From: Bacteroidales bacterium
Lineage (GTDB): Bacteria > Bacteroidota > Bacteroidia > Bacteroidales > UBA7332
Reading direction: 5' to 3'
Assembly: GCA_028687995.1 (NCBI GenBank)
Contig: JAQTZA010000003.1
Coordinates: 214,211-278,210 of the forward strand
Length of the DNA: 64,000 nt
Both the position numbers and the translations under genes were made by a program. The notes beneath the pieces are model-generated. The model saw only the letters and a list, made by a program, of their open reading frames with translations, was not told the DNA's origin and ran no database searches. Shown here in pieces: positions 37,340-46,305 of this stretch; positions within the stretch are counted from its first letter, which is position 1, and each line of letters starts with the position of its first letter.

Positions 37340-38221
37340 ATGAACAAGTACATCGAAACGCTTAGCCAATACAACACCAATTTGGACGATGCTAAGGTGA
37401 AACATGCCGTAGAGACTATTCTTCAGAAGAATTTCGAAGAAAATTGCAACAAACAAGTCTATCAACAACTGTTGAATTTTATTGATTTAACGTCGTTGAA
37501 CAACACCGACAACACAAAACAGATCATCGAATTCACCGAAAAGGTCAACAAATTCGATCAAGAGTACCCACAATTGAAGAATGTAGCTGCAATTTGCGTC
37601 TATCCCAACTTTGCAGGCGTTGTCAGAAGCCATTTAGAGGTCGATAGCGTCAACATTGCCGTTGTAGCTGGCGGTTTTCCCTTCTCGCAAACATTCACCG
37701 AAATAAAGGTCGCAGAAACATCATTAGCGGTAATTGATGGTGCAGACGAAGTCGATATTGTGATTAATTTAGGCAACTTTCTATCGGGTGAATTTGAGGA
37801 GATGACGGACGAAATTTCGGAAATCAAAGACAGCTGTCGTGAAGCGCATCTGAAAGTAATCCTCGAAAGCGGACAATTGAAAACTGCTTCAAACATTAAA
37901 AAAGCCTCTATCCTATCCATTTATGCTGGTGCAGATTTCATCAAAACATCCACTGGCAAAGTAGAGCCTGCTGCTACACTCGAAGCGGCGTATGTGATGT
38001 GCGAAGCCATCAAAGAGTACTACGACAAAACGGGTAATATGATTGGGTTTAAGCCCGCAGGAGGAATTGTAACCACAGCCGATGCCGTAAAATATTACAC
38101 AATCGTAAAAGCGGTTCTTGGAGATAAATGGTTGGATAACAAATACTTCCGACTTGGAGCAAGTCGCTTGGCAAACAATCTCTTAAGCGAGATTATTGGC
38201 GAAGAGATTAAATTCTTCTAA
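37340..38221 (+). CDS. deoC: Deoxyribose-phosphate aldolase
   Basis: 293 residues. It cleaves 2-deoxyribose-5-phosphate into acetaldehyde and glyceraldehyde-3-phosphate. The TIM-barrel marks are AAICVYPNFAGVVRSHL, VVAGGFPFSQTFTEIKVAE, GADEVDIVINLG, LKVILESGQL and the Schiff-base Lys in ADFIKTSTGKVEPAATLEA, then GFKPAGGIVT. It belongs to the longer (~290) form that has an extra N-terminal helical region. Last gene of the dtd-mazG-deoC run; a terminator follows at once. Confidence 0.94.
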   Translation: MNKYIETLSQYNTNLDDAKVKHAVETILQKNFEENCNKQVYQQLLNFIDLTSLNNTDNTKQIIEFTEKVNKFDQEYPQLKNVAAICVYPNFAGVVRSHLEVDSVNIAVVAGGFPFSQTFTEIKVAETSLAVIDGADEVDIVINLGNFLSGEFEEMTDEISEIKDSCREAHLKVILESGQLKTASNIKKASILSIYAGADFIKTSTGKVEPAATLEAAYVMCEAIKEYYDKTGNMIGFKPAGGIVTTADAVKYYTIVKAVLGDKWLDNKYFRLGASRLANNLLSEIIGEEIKFF

Positions 38222-38226
38222 GCAAA

Positions 38227-38264
38227 AAAATGGCTGGCAAGTTTAAATTTGTCAGCCATTTTTC
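38227..38264. terminator. Bidirectional terminator between deoC and the polyprenyl synthase gene
   Basis: AAAATGGCTG (38227-38236) pairs with CAGCCATTTT (38253-38262). A-runs on one side and T-runs on the other allow termination of both converging genes. Confidence 0.85.
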
Positions 38265-39241
38265 TATAAATTTCGATCGATTATATAGTCCAAAATCAAC
38301 ATCAGTGACCGCTTAGCATCCGATTCTGGAATCTCTTTTAGGTACGAAACAGCCTCATCCTGCATGGTCAACATCTTCTGTTTCGAATACTCAATACCAC
38401 CATTGTCTTTGGCGAATTGCAACAAAATTTCGATGTTTTCTGCCGTATAATCTTTTCCATTGATGATCGACATCATATCCTCTTTTTGTTGCGGTGAGCA
38501 ATTATTCAACGCATAAATAAGTGGTAACGTAATTTTTCCTTCACGAATGTCATTTCCAGTTGGTTTTCCCACATCGGTCGAGGGATAATAGTCGAAAATA
38601 TCGTCGCGAATCTGGAAAATCAATCCCAAAATATGAGCAAATTTCTCTAAGTCAGATAGGTGCTTTGGCGACGCGTCCACCGAAAGTGCTCCAATTCGGA
38701 AGCAAGTTACAAACAAAGCAGCTGTCTTTTTGTAGATAATCTGCATGTAGTTTTCTTCTGAAATAACCACATTATTGGCAGAATTCAACTGATGAATCTC
38801 TCCATCTACGAGAATAGCTGAAAAGGCAGATATCGCCTTAATAATCTGTAAATTATCTGTTCCTGAGGCCTTTATCAACGTGTTTGAGAGGAAGAAATCA
38901 CCCAACAAAACAGCCAATTTACTGCTAAATTTAGCATTCACAGTAGCAATTCCACGGCGCAAATTAGTCTCGTCCAACACATCGTCGTGAAGCAAAGTAG
39001 CATCGTGAAGTAACTCCAGCGAAACAGCTGAATCAAGTGTAGCCGCATTGACAGATCCCGCAGTGCATTTGGCAGCGAGCAACACCAATATTGGTCGTAA
39101 ATTTTTTCCCTTTTTTTGCAGAAAGTGATCAACAGCCGCTTCAATCAACTTGTTTTCTGAACGCAACGCCTCTCTGAAAATAATTTCATAGCTGTTCAGT
39201 TCCTCTTTGACGGGTAGTTTTATCTCGGTTAATAGGTCCAT
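38264..39241 (-). CDS. Polyprenyl diphosphate synthase (trans, octaprenyl/all-trans type)
   Basis: 325 residues, all-helical isoprenoid synthase. The first Asp-rich motif is DDVLDE in LLHDATLLHDDVLDETNLRRG near residue 90, with GKNLRPILVLLAA near 50, KTAALF near 175, and the second Asp-rich motif in FQIRDDIFDYYPS near 215, followed by GKPTGNDIREGKITLPLIYAL. It extends farnesyl diphosphate for the menaquinone side chain, so an IspB-like role is likely. It stands alone between converging deoC and divergent polA. Confidence 0.9.
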   Translation of the reverse strand: MDLLTEIKLPVKEELNSYEIIFREALRSENKLIEAAVDHFLQKKGKNLRPILVLLAAKCTAGSVNAATLDSAVSLELLHDATLLHDDVLDETNLRRGIATVNAKFSSKLAVLLGDFFLSNTLIKASGTDNLQIIKAISAFSAILVDGEIHQLNSANNVVISEENYMQIIYKKTAALFVTCFRIGALSVDASPKHLSDLEKFAHILGLIFQIRDDIFDYYPSTDVGKPTGNDIREGKITLPLIYALNNCSPQQKEDMMSIINGKDYTAENIEILLQFAKDNGGIEYSKQKMLTMQDEAVSYLKEIPESDAKRSLMLILDYIIDRNL

Positions 39242-39304
39242 ACGGGATAATTAAGGAGCAAAAATAGTAAAATTTTTCTATCTTTACAGATAAATACAGA
39301 TATA

Positions 39305-42088
39305 ATGGAAGCCGAAAAAAAACTCTTTTTACTCGATGCGTACGCTCTTATATACCGTGCATACTACGCTTTTATCAAAAACCCTCGAATAAATTCTAAA
39401 GGTCAAAATACTTCTGCCGTTTTTGGGTTTGTAAATACACTCGAAGAGGTGCTTCGACGCGAAAATCCGACACATATAGCAGTGGCTTTCGATCCTAGCG
39501 GTCCAACTTTCCGTCACGAAATGTACGAAAAATACAAAGGTCAGCGCGAAGAAACGCCTGAAGACATCAAAAAAGCGGTGCCAATTATTAAAGAGGTAAT
39601 CAAAGCCTATAACATTCCCATTCTGGAATATCCAGGTTTTGAAGCGGACGATGTGGTGGGAACATTTGCCAAAATAGCTGAAACAAAGGGTTTTACAACC
39701 TTCATGATGACTCCTGATAAAGATTATGCACAACTCGTCACAGAGAAAACGTTCATATTGAAGCCAAAATCTGTAGGCAATGAGTTCGAAAAGTTGGGTA
39801 TTGAAGAGGTTAAGCAAAAATTTGAAATAAATTCAACGGCTCAAGTGATTGACTTGTTGGGATTGATGGGCGACTCGGCAGATAACATTCCTGGTTGTCC
39901 AGGCGTGGGTGAAAAAACTGCGGTCAAACTGTTGGCTGAATTTCATTCGATTGACAATTTGCTTGAAAACACACATCAGCTGAAAGGAGCTCTCAAAGAT
40001 AAAGTTGAAAACAACAAAGATTTGATTTTGCTCTCGCGAATTTTGGCTACCATCAAAACCGACATCGATGTAGAATTTGACGAAGAGGCTCTTTTGTTAA
40101 CAGAAGTGAACGAAGAAAAATTGAGTAGCCTTTTCGAAGATCTGGAATTCAAAAATCTGCGCAACCGTGTTTTGAAAACAAAAGAGGCGCCAACTCAAGA
40201 GAAAAAACCTTCGGCTCAAGGCTCTTTATTCGATTTATTTGAGGACAATCCTACAGAAGAAAAAAAATATTCAACTCTCAGCGACTTAAATTCGACGCCT
40301 CACAACTATTATCTGCTTGATAATGAGGAAAAAATAACCGATTTTGTGGCTAAAATTTCTGCATGCGATTTTGCAGCATTTGACACAGAAACTACGGGTG
40401 TTGACCCAATTACGGCAGAATTGGTCGGTTTATCCTTTTCGATGACCGAAGGAGAGGCTTTTTACATTCCTCTCCCACCCGAGCGTGAAAATGTAATTCC
40501 AATTTTAGAAAAACTCAAACCGTTCTATGAAAATGAGAAAATTCTGAAAATTGGTCAGAACATCAAATACGACTACATCGTACTCAAAAATTACGGTATC
40601 GAAGTAAAAGGCAAATTTTTCGATACCATGGTTGCGCACTACCTCCTTCAACCGGAAGTGAGACACAACATGGATTTTTTGGCTGAAATCTATTTGCAAT
40701 ACAAAACCATCCACATCGATGAGCTGATTGGCGCAAAAGGAAAAAATCAAAAATCAATGCGCGATCTTTCTCCAGAACAAGTTTATGAATATGCTTGCGA
40801 AGATGCCGATGTCACTTTGAAGTTGAAAAACATATTCGAAAAAGAGTTGGAGAAAAACGGATTGACAACTCTCTTTTACGAAACAGAAATGCCCCTCGTT
40901 TTGGTTTTGGCGGACATGGAATTGAATGGAATTCGTCTAGATGGCGATGCTTTGAAAGAGTCATCAATACACATCACAGAAAGACTTATAGGTATTGAAA
41001 AAGAAATTTTTGAACTGGCTGGAAATTCTTTCAACATCAATTCGGCTCAACAAGTTGGTGAAGTGCTTTTCGACCGATTGAAAATCATTGAGAAGGCTAA
41101 AAAGACCAAAACGGGTCAATATTCTACTTCTGAAGAGGTGCTCGAAGGATTGAAAGGAAAACACCCGATCGTAGAAAAAATATTGGAATATCGCGGGTTG
41201 AAAAAATTACTCAGTACATACATCAACGCACTTCCAGACCTTATAAATCCAAAGACAGGGAAAATTCATTCCTCTTTTAATCAGACAGTTGCAGCAACTG
41301 GTCGTTTAAGTTCTACCAATCCAAACTTGCAAAATATACCCGTTCGTGACGAGGATGGAAAAGAGATTCGACGCTCTTTCGCTCCTGAAAAAGGCTGTAT
41401 TTTCTTCTCTGCCGACTACTCTCAAATTGAGTTGCGCATCATGGCACACTTGAGCCAAGATAAAAATATGATCGACGCGTTCAATTCGGATATGGATATA
41501 CACACGGCGACTTCTGCTAAAATTTACAAAGTTGCACCCGAAGAGGTAACCAAAGATATGCGTCGAAAAGCCAAAACAGCCAATTTTGGTATTATTTATG
41601 GCATATCTGTATTTGGTCTATCCGAAAGATTGACAATTCCTCGTGCAGAAGCTAAAGAGCTGATTGAAGGCTACTTCGAAACCTATTCTGATGTGAAAAA
41701 ATACATGGATGCCTCGATCGAAATGGCAAAAAAGAATGGATATGTCACCACAATTTTAAAACGTAAACGTGTTCTACCTGATATAAATTCAGGCAATTCA
41801 ATTGTGCGTGGATATGCCGAGCGAAATGCCATCAATGCTCCTATTCAAGGTAGTGCAGCCGACATCATAAAAATTGCTATGGTGAATATTCACAAGCGCT
41901 TCAAAGACGAAAATATTCAATCAAAAATGATTCTTCAAGTTCACGATGAGTTGAATTTCAGCGTTTTAGAGAGTGAATTAGACAAGGTGAAAAAGATAGT
42001 GGTAGAAGAGATGGAAGGCGCTTATCCCCTATCCGTTCCATTGAAAGCGGATTGCGGAATTGGCGCAAACTGGCTCGAAGCTCATTGA
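39305..42088 (+). CDS. polA: DNA polymerase I
   Basis: 927 residues, full length, with three domains. The 5'-3' exonuclease (1-~300) has LFLLDAYALIYRAYYAF, VAFDPSGPTFRHEMYEKYKGQR, EADDVVGTFA, TPDKDYAQLV and GDSADNIPGCPGVGEKTA. The 3'-5' exonuclease keeps its acidic residues (FAAFDTETTGVDPITAELVG), so proofreading should be active, unlike in Taq. The polymerase has TGRLSSTNPNLQNIPVRD, the Mg-binding ADYSQIELRIMAHLS, the O-helix RRKAKTANFGIIYGIS and the final LQVHDELNFSV. Roles: Okazaki fragment processing and repair. Upstream TATCTTTA (39281-39288) is a near-match to the -7 element. Confidence 0.96.
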   Translation: MEAEKKLFLLDAYALIYRAYYAFIKNPRINSKGQNTSAVFGFVNTLEEVLRRENPTHIAVAFDPSGPTFRHEMYEKYKGQREETPEDIKKAVPIIKEVIKAYNIPILEYPGFEADDVVGTFAKIAETKGFTTFMMTPDKDYAQLVTEKTFILKPKSVGNEFEKLGIEEVKQKFEINSTAQVIDLLGLMGDSADNIPGCPGVGEKTAVKLLAEFHSIDNLLENTHQLKGALKDKVENNKDLILLSRILATIKTDIDVEFDEEALLLTEVNEEKLSSLFEDLEFKNLRNRVLKTKEAPTQEKKPSAQGSLFDLFEDNPTEEKKYSTLSDLNSTPHNYYLLDNEEKITDFVAKISACDFAAFDTETTGVDPITAELVGLSFSMTEGEAFYIPLPPERENVIPILEKLKPFYENEKILKIGQNIKYDYIVLKNYGIEVKGKFFDTMVAHYLLQPEVRHNMDFLAEIYLQYKTIHIDELIGAKGKNQKSMRDLSPEQVYEYACEDADVTLKLKNIFEKELEKNGLTTLFYETEMPLVLVLADMELNGIRLDGDALKESSIHITERLIGIEKEIFELAGNSFNINSAQQVGEVLFDRLKIIEKAKKTKTGQYSTSEEVLEGLKGKHPIVEKILEYRGLKKLLSTYINALPDLINPKTGKIHSSFNQTVAATGRLSSTNPNLQNIPVRDEDGKEIRRSFAPEKGCIFFSADYSQIELRIMAHLSQDKNMIDAFNSDMDIHTATSAKIYKVAPEEVTKDMRRKAKTANFGIIYGISVFGLSERLTIPRAEAKELIEGYFETYSDVKKYMDASIEMAKKNGYVTTILKRKRVLPDINSGNSIVRGYAERNAINAPIQGSAADIIKIAMVNIHKRFKDENIQSKMILQVHDELNFSVLESELDKVKKIVVEEMEGAYPLSVPLKADCGIGANWLEAH

Positions 42089-42095
42089 TAAATTA

Positions 42096-42246
42096 GGGGA
42101 CAAGCGACATCCCTGTCGCTTGAAATAAGAATTAAGCTACTTCTAGTCGCTTTAAAACCATCAAATCAAGCAGCTAAAAATTGAAAATAGACGAAGTCAA
42201 ACCGTTTATCCCTTCAATTCAAGCGACAAGGATGTCGCTTGTCCCT
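42096..42246. repeat. REP/BIME cluster left of the transposase gene
   Basis: GGGACAAGCGACATCCCTGTCGCTTG (42098-42122, palindromic core GCGACA..TGTCGC) and its inverse CAAGCGACAAGGATGTCGCTTGTCCC (42220-42245) enclose an inner variant CTTCTAGTCGCTTT. The arrangement of two facing REP units is a BIME. Unit sequence is shown in pieces; each hairpin stem is about 9-10 bp. Confidence 0.85.
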
Positions 42247-42269
42247 TTCCCTATGGTACAAAAATTTTT

Positions 42270-42923
42270 ATGGAAAAGAAAGAGTTTCACCGAGCCAATC
42301 TTCCTCACTATCAACAGCCGGGGCAAGCCTATTTTGTAACTTGGAATCTATACGATGCTATACCAGCAAAAGCACTGCAAGATTATACTCAAAAATTAAA
42401 GTTATTGCGAAGCAATATTGATTTTGCCATTCATTCAAATCGACCGCATGAACAAATTTCTGAGCTTAGATTTGAATACAATATTCTTCGCAAAAAGATG
42501 ATGAAAGCCTTTGAAGATCTACTTCATCTCGAAAACAAAAGTGTTATAAATCTCTCAAAACCTCACAATACACAAATAGTTATAAACGCTCTAAGATATT
42601 GGGAAGACAAACGACTATATAATTATACTATATGTGTGATGCCCAACCACGTACATTGGGTATTTAAGCTGTTAAAGGAAAATGAAAACGGCAAACCAGT
42701 ATGGTTAGACGACGTTTTGAAATCAGTAAAACAATACTCCGCAACTCAGATAAACAAACAGGAAAAACGCGCAGGAATGCTTTGGCATAAAGAAAGCTGG
42801 GACACAACCATCAGAGACGATCGCCATCTTTACGAAGCAATAGAATACACTCGCAACAATCCAGTAACAGCGGGGCTGGTTACCCACTGGAGCGATTGGT
42901 TAGGTACGATTATTTTTGAGTAA
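42270..42923 (+). CDS. REP-associated tyrosine transposase (RAYT, Y1/IS200-like)
   Basis: 217 residues. GQAYFVTWNLYDA near residue 18, the HUH pair His127-x-His129 in ICVMPNHVHWVF, the helix SVKQYSATQIN, GMLWHKESWDTTIRDD and the C-terminal YEAIEYTRNNPVTAGLV, whose Tyr193 is the candidate nucleophile. RAYTs are domesticated single-copy relatives of IS200/IS605 transposases that process and spread REP palindromes. Here REP units flank both sides (42096-42246 and 42931-43054), a REPtron layout. The gene seems intact. Confidence 0.92.
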   Translation: MEKKEFHRANLPHYQQPGQAYFVTWNLYDAIPAKALQDYTQKLKLLRSNIDFAIHSNRPHEQISELRFEYNILRKKMMKAFEDLLHLENKSVINLSKPHNTQIVINALRYWEDKRLYNYTICVMPNHVHWVFKLLKENENGKPVWLDDVLKSVKQYSATQINKQEKRAGMLWHKESWDTTIRDDRHLYEAIEYTRNNPVTAGLVTHWSDWLGTIIFE

Positions 42924-42930
42924 ATGTAAA

Positions 42931-43054
42931 GGAACAAGCGACATCCCTGTCGCTTTATTTTTTTTCAAGCTGTTTCCAGAGTACAAGCAAGGGACAAGCG
43001 GTTTCTCAACCGCTATATTACAATTTTTCAAGCGACAGGGATGTCGCTTGTCCC
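42931..43054. repeat. REP/BIME cluster right of the transposase gene
   Basis: Three units: GGAACAAGCGACATCCCTGTCGCTTT (42931-42956), a variant GGGACAAGCGG...CCGCTATA (42991-43016), and CAAGCGACAGGGATGTCGCTTGTCCC (43029-43054) in inverse orientation. Together with the left cluster they frame the RAYT gene. Confidence 0.85.
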
Positions 43055-43071
43055 ATACTAGTACATTTAAA

Positions 43072-44274
43072 TCAAAAAGCTGATAAATAAAGGTTTATAT
43101 CGTTTGCTTTCAAATTGAAATGCTCTGCAATGGGTGAATTTACTAATTTTCCATTGAAGAGATAAACTCCGTGGCGGAAACCAATATCGTTTTTAATTTT
43201 ATCCGTTATTCCACCCAACTCTCCAATATTTAATATCATTGGAACAAGAATATTACTCATTGCAATAGATACAGTCCGAGCAACTCGAGAACTGATATTT
43301 GGAACACAATGATGAAGCACGCCATATTTTTCGTAAATAGATCCGTTAGCTTCAAAATCGCAATACGATGTTTCGAAACATCCTCCCTGATCCACGCTTA
43401 AATCGATGATTACAGCTCCCTTTTTCATCTCCTTAATAAACGATTCGGGAACCATATAATGACGATTTCCGTTGATATATCGAAGCGAACCAATCACCAC
43501 ATCGGCCGTTTTGAGTACTGTATTCAACACATTTGGATGGAGATTTGAGGTGTAAAGTGTTCGTCCCAACTCATTTTGAATTTCGCGCAATTTATAAATA
43601 TCGTCGTCGAAAACCTTCACAAATGCTCCCAATGCCAGTGCAGCACGAGCAGCAATGGTGCCAGCCACACCAGCACCCAAAATAACGACCTCTGTGGGCG
43701 AAACGCCTGGCAATCCACCGAGTAATATACCTTTACCCCCATTCGTATTGCTAAGCAGCTCTGACGCAATTTGTATAGCTGCTGATCCCTCAATTTCGCA
43801 CAACGAATTTACAATTGGAAAGTTTCCTCTACTGTCGGCTATTAATTCATAAGCAATTGCATTTATCTTTTTCTTTATCAGTTTAGGAATGCTTTTTGGA
43901 GGATAATTAGCTAATTGAAGCAATGAAAAAATGGTAGCATTTTCTTTTAAAAAATCTACTTCTGTAGGTGTGGGAGGCATTATTTTCAACACAATATCTG
44001 CTTGGAAAACCTCTTTTTTATTTTCTACTACGGTAGCTCCGTTTTGTAAAAATTTATAATCTGTATAATTGATTCCCAATCCTGCATCCGTTTCCAATAA
44101 AACCGTATGACCATTATCGGTTAATATTTTTACAGCTTCGGGAGTTAAAGCTAAGCGTTTTTCTATCAATTGTTTCTCTAATGGTAAACCTATCACCAAT
44201 TGATTTTTATCATGTTCTAATTTACAAAGGCACTCTTTTGGAAACAGAGCCACTTCACTCTCCGAAATTTTCAT
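43072..44274 (-). CDS. ald: Alanine dehydrogenase (Ald/PntA family)
   Basis: 400 residues. The N-terminal substrate domain has GLPLEKQLIEKRLALTPEAVKIL and VLLETDAGLGINYTD; the Rossmann domain has EVVILGAGVAGTIAARAALALGAFVKVFDDD near residue 195 and ends with ADVVIGSLRYINGNRHYMVP, VIIDLSVDQGGCFE and GVLHHCVPNISSRVARTVSIAM. Of the two subfamilies sharing this fold, HHCVPN favours Ald, which interconverts alanine and pyruvate with NAD. It carries about 25 extra N-terminal residues (FPKECLCKLEHDKNQLV), a feature of Bacteroidetes forms as far as I recall. Lies after nadA in the same direction with a 51-bp gap. Confidence 0.85.
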   Translation of the reverse strand: MKISESEVALFPKECLCKLEHDKNQLVIGLPLEKQLIEKRLALTPEAVKILTDNGHTVLLETDAGLGINYTDYKFLQNGATVVENKKEVFQADIVLKIMPPTPTEVDFLKENATIFSLLQLANYPPKSIPKLIKKKINAIAYELIADSRGNFPIVNSLCEIEGSAAIQIASELLSNTNGGKGILLGGLPGVSPTEVVILGAGVAGTIAARAALALGAFVKVFDDDIYKLREIQNELGRTLYTSNLHPNVLNTVLKTADVVIGSLRYINGNRHYMVPESFIKEMKKGAVIIDLSVDQGGCFETSYCDFEANGSIYEKYGVLHHCVPNISSRVARTVSIAMSNILVPMILNIGELGGITDKIKNDIGFRHGVYLFNGKLVNSPIAEHFNLKANDINLYLSAF

Positions 44275-44325
44275 AGTAGTTCCTTTTTATTTATAAACAA
44301 TTGAAATATAATAAATTACAAATTA

Positions 44326-45312
44326 TTACAAACCATTTTTAGCTGAAATTTCAAGCATTCTATGAATGGATTTTACAGCTTTTAGTCGTATATTTTCTTC
44401 TACTTGCACTTGTGGTAATTCGTATTTGAGACAATTATAGAGTTTTTCTAATGTGTTTAATCTCATAAAATTACATTCGTTACAAGCACATGTACTATCT
44501 CTTGGCGGAGCCGGAATAAATAATTTGGTTGGGCTTTTTCTCTTCATTTCGTGTATGATTCCCGATTCCGTTGCTACTATAAATTCTTTGTTTTCTGAAT
44601 TGGCTGAATAATTAAGCAAAGCAGCAGTTGATCCAATAAAATCTGCCATTTGTAAAACCACTTTTTTACATTCTGGATGGGCTAATACTTTAGCTTCTGG
44701 ATGTTTCTTTTTCAACTCTATTATTTTCTCTACCGAAAACTCTTCATGTACATGACAAGCTCCATCCCAAAGCACCATTTTGCGACCCGTCACGCTATTT
44801 ATATAATTTCCTAAGTTACGGTCAGGGCCGAATATAATTTTTTCATCTGCGGGCAAGCTATCAATGATTATTTTAGCATTGGTAGAGGTTACTACTACAT
44901 CCGTGACAGCTTTTACAGCAGCTGATGTATTTACATAAGAAACAACAGTATATCCGGGATGAAGTTTTATAAATTCTTCAAATTTATCGGCTGGGCAACT
45001 ATCCGCTAACGAACAACCAGCATTCATGTCTGGAATAAGCACTTTCTTTTGCGGTGAGAGTATTTTAGCCGTCTCTCCCATAAAGTGAACACCACACAAC
45101 ACGATAATATCAGCATCGGTCTTGGTAGCCCATTGTGCAAGTGCTAAACTATCGCCTACAAAATCGGCTATATCTTGAATTTCGTCACGCTGATAGTAAT
45201 GTGCCAAAATGATGGCATTTTTCTCTTTTTTCAACTTCGCTATTTCAGCGGGAAGATTTATTCCTTCTCCAACAGGGATATTCACATATCCTTTTGAAAT
45301 ATCAACTGCCAT
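44326..45312 (-). CDS. nadA: Quinolinate synthase A
   Basis: 328 residues. NadA joins iminoaspartate and dihydroxyacetone phosphate using a [4Fe-4S] cluster to give quinolinate for NAD. The three cluster Cys are visible: in VLCGVHFMGETAKIL (near 92), in DMNAGCSLADSCPADKF or PECKK, and in ACNECNFMRLNTLEKL (near 280-287). AHYYQRDEIQDIADFVGDSL and ATESGIIHEMKRKSP are also typical. nadB and nadC are not adjacent. The upstream gap carries the DnaA-box-like cluster. Confidence 0.93.
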   Translation of the reverse strand: MAVDISKGYVNIPVGEGINLPAEIAKLKKEKNAIILAHYYQRDEIQDIADFVGDSLALAQWATKTDADIIVLCGVHFMGETAKILSPQKKVLIPDMNAGCSLADSCPADKFEEFIKLHPGYTVVSYVNTSAAVKAVTDVVVTSTNAKIIIDSLPADEKIIFGPDRNLGNYINSVTGRKMVLWDGACHVHEEFSVEKIIELKKKHPEAKVLAHPECKKVVLQMADFIGSTAALLNYSANSENKEFIVATESGIIHEMKRKSPTKLFIPAPPRDSTCACNECNFMRLNTLEKLYNCLKYELPQVQVEENIRLKAVKSIHRMLEISAKNGL

Positions 45313-45361
45313 ACTATATTTATTTAATAATAGATTTAAAAATAGAAAAGATGAATATGAT

Positions 45362-45700
45362 AATAGCCTGTTGATATTGTTGATAAATAAAAATGTAAAT
45401 ATTTGAAAAGTCAGTTATGAATAGACTTTATACCTTATCAACATGTTTTAGTATGTCAAATAATTTGATTTTCTTTGCTTTATAATCTTATCAACAGGTT
45501 GTTTATAAACTGCAAAATTAAAACTTTCGTTTGGTTTGACTATTGAAAAACTATAAAAATAGAGTTTAAAAGAAAAAAGAAAAAAAGTAGAAAGAAATTT
45601 GGATGCTTATTTATGAATTTCTCTTACAAATTGTTTTGAATAATTGATTAGTAAATTTTCATTTTCTATCATTTTTTATCCAATAGTTTTCAACAGGTTT
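45362..45700. other. AT-rich gap with DnaA-box-like 9-mers, candidate oriC
   Basis: The 452-bp gap between nadA and the methyltransferase gene contains TTATCAACA three times (reverse at 45378-45386; forward at 45435-45443 and 45488-45496), plus TGTTGATAT (45369-45377) and TTTTCAACA (45687-45695). Each exact copy differs by one base from the standard DnaA box TTATCCACA. About 45541-45640 is a nearly G/C-free A-rich stretch suitable for unwinding. Genes diverge from the gap on both sides, and parS lies 12.4 kb away. An unrelated regulator binding site is the main alternative. Confidence 0.5.
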
Positions 45701-45764
45701 TCACCTCTTCAAATAAGCTTTTAAAATTAAAATTTGCAGGTACAATTATAAAGATACAGGTAAA

Positions 45765-46292
45765 ATGAAAAAATTAAAAATTACGGAGCTTCAAAGGTTG
45801 TCGAAAGAGCAATTTCAAAAGGTTGAAAAGATACCCTTAGTGGTAGTGTTAGACGAAGTTAGGAGCTTGAATAATGTTGGTAGTATATTCAGAACTTCTG
45901 ACGCATTCTTAGTAGAGAAGATCTATCTCTGTGGAATAACGGCTACTCCACCCCACCCCGAAATACACAAAACTGCGCTTGGCGCAGAAGAAACGGTTGA
46001 CTGGATCTATTTTGAACATACGTTGGATGCTATTAAAAAACTCAAAAAAGAAGGGTATTTTGTCTATTCCATTGAGCAGGTGCACCACAGCACAATGCTA
46101 AACGAACTGTCGTTGGATAAATCAAAAAAATATGCAGTTGTTTTTGGTAACGAAGTAAAAGGTGTGCAGCAAGAGGTGGTTAATCATTCGGATGGCTGCA
46201 TAGAAATACCTCAATTTGGCACCAAACATTCACTTAATGTATCAGTTACAGCCGGAATTGTTATATGGGATTTGTTTAAGAGGTTGAAGTGA
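45765..46292 (+). CDS. SpoU/TrmH-family RNA 2'-O-methyltransferase
   Basis: 175 residues, SPOUT fold. PLVVVLDEVRSLNNVGSIFRTSDAF (motif 1: N-vGsifRt) near residue 25, YAVVFGNEVKGV (motif 2) near 125 and CIEIPQFGTKHSLNVSVTAGIV (motif 3) near 147. It lacks the N-terminal substrate-binding domain of RlmB and is in the size range of TrmL/TrmH enzymes. Target RNA not known. Stands alone after the candidate origin gap. Confidence 0.88.
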   Translation: MKKLKITELQRLSKEQFQKVEKIPLVVVLDEVRSLNNVGSIFRTSDAFLVEKIYLCGITATPPHPEIHKTALGAEETVDWIYFEHTLDAIKKLKKEGYFVYSIEQVHHSTMLNELSLDKSKKYAVVFGNEVKGVQQEVVNHSDGCIEIPQFGTKHSLNVSVTAGIVIWDLFKRLK

Positions 46293-46305
46293 TAAATTTT
46301 AATTT

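Noticed and set aside
42096..43054. A standard insertion sequence with terminal inverted repeats and target duplication
   Set aside because: The palindromes are multiple, internal-hairpin REP units in BIME arrangement and the transposase is RAYT-like, so this is a REPtron rather than a classical IS.
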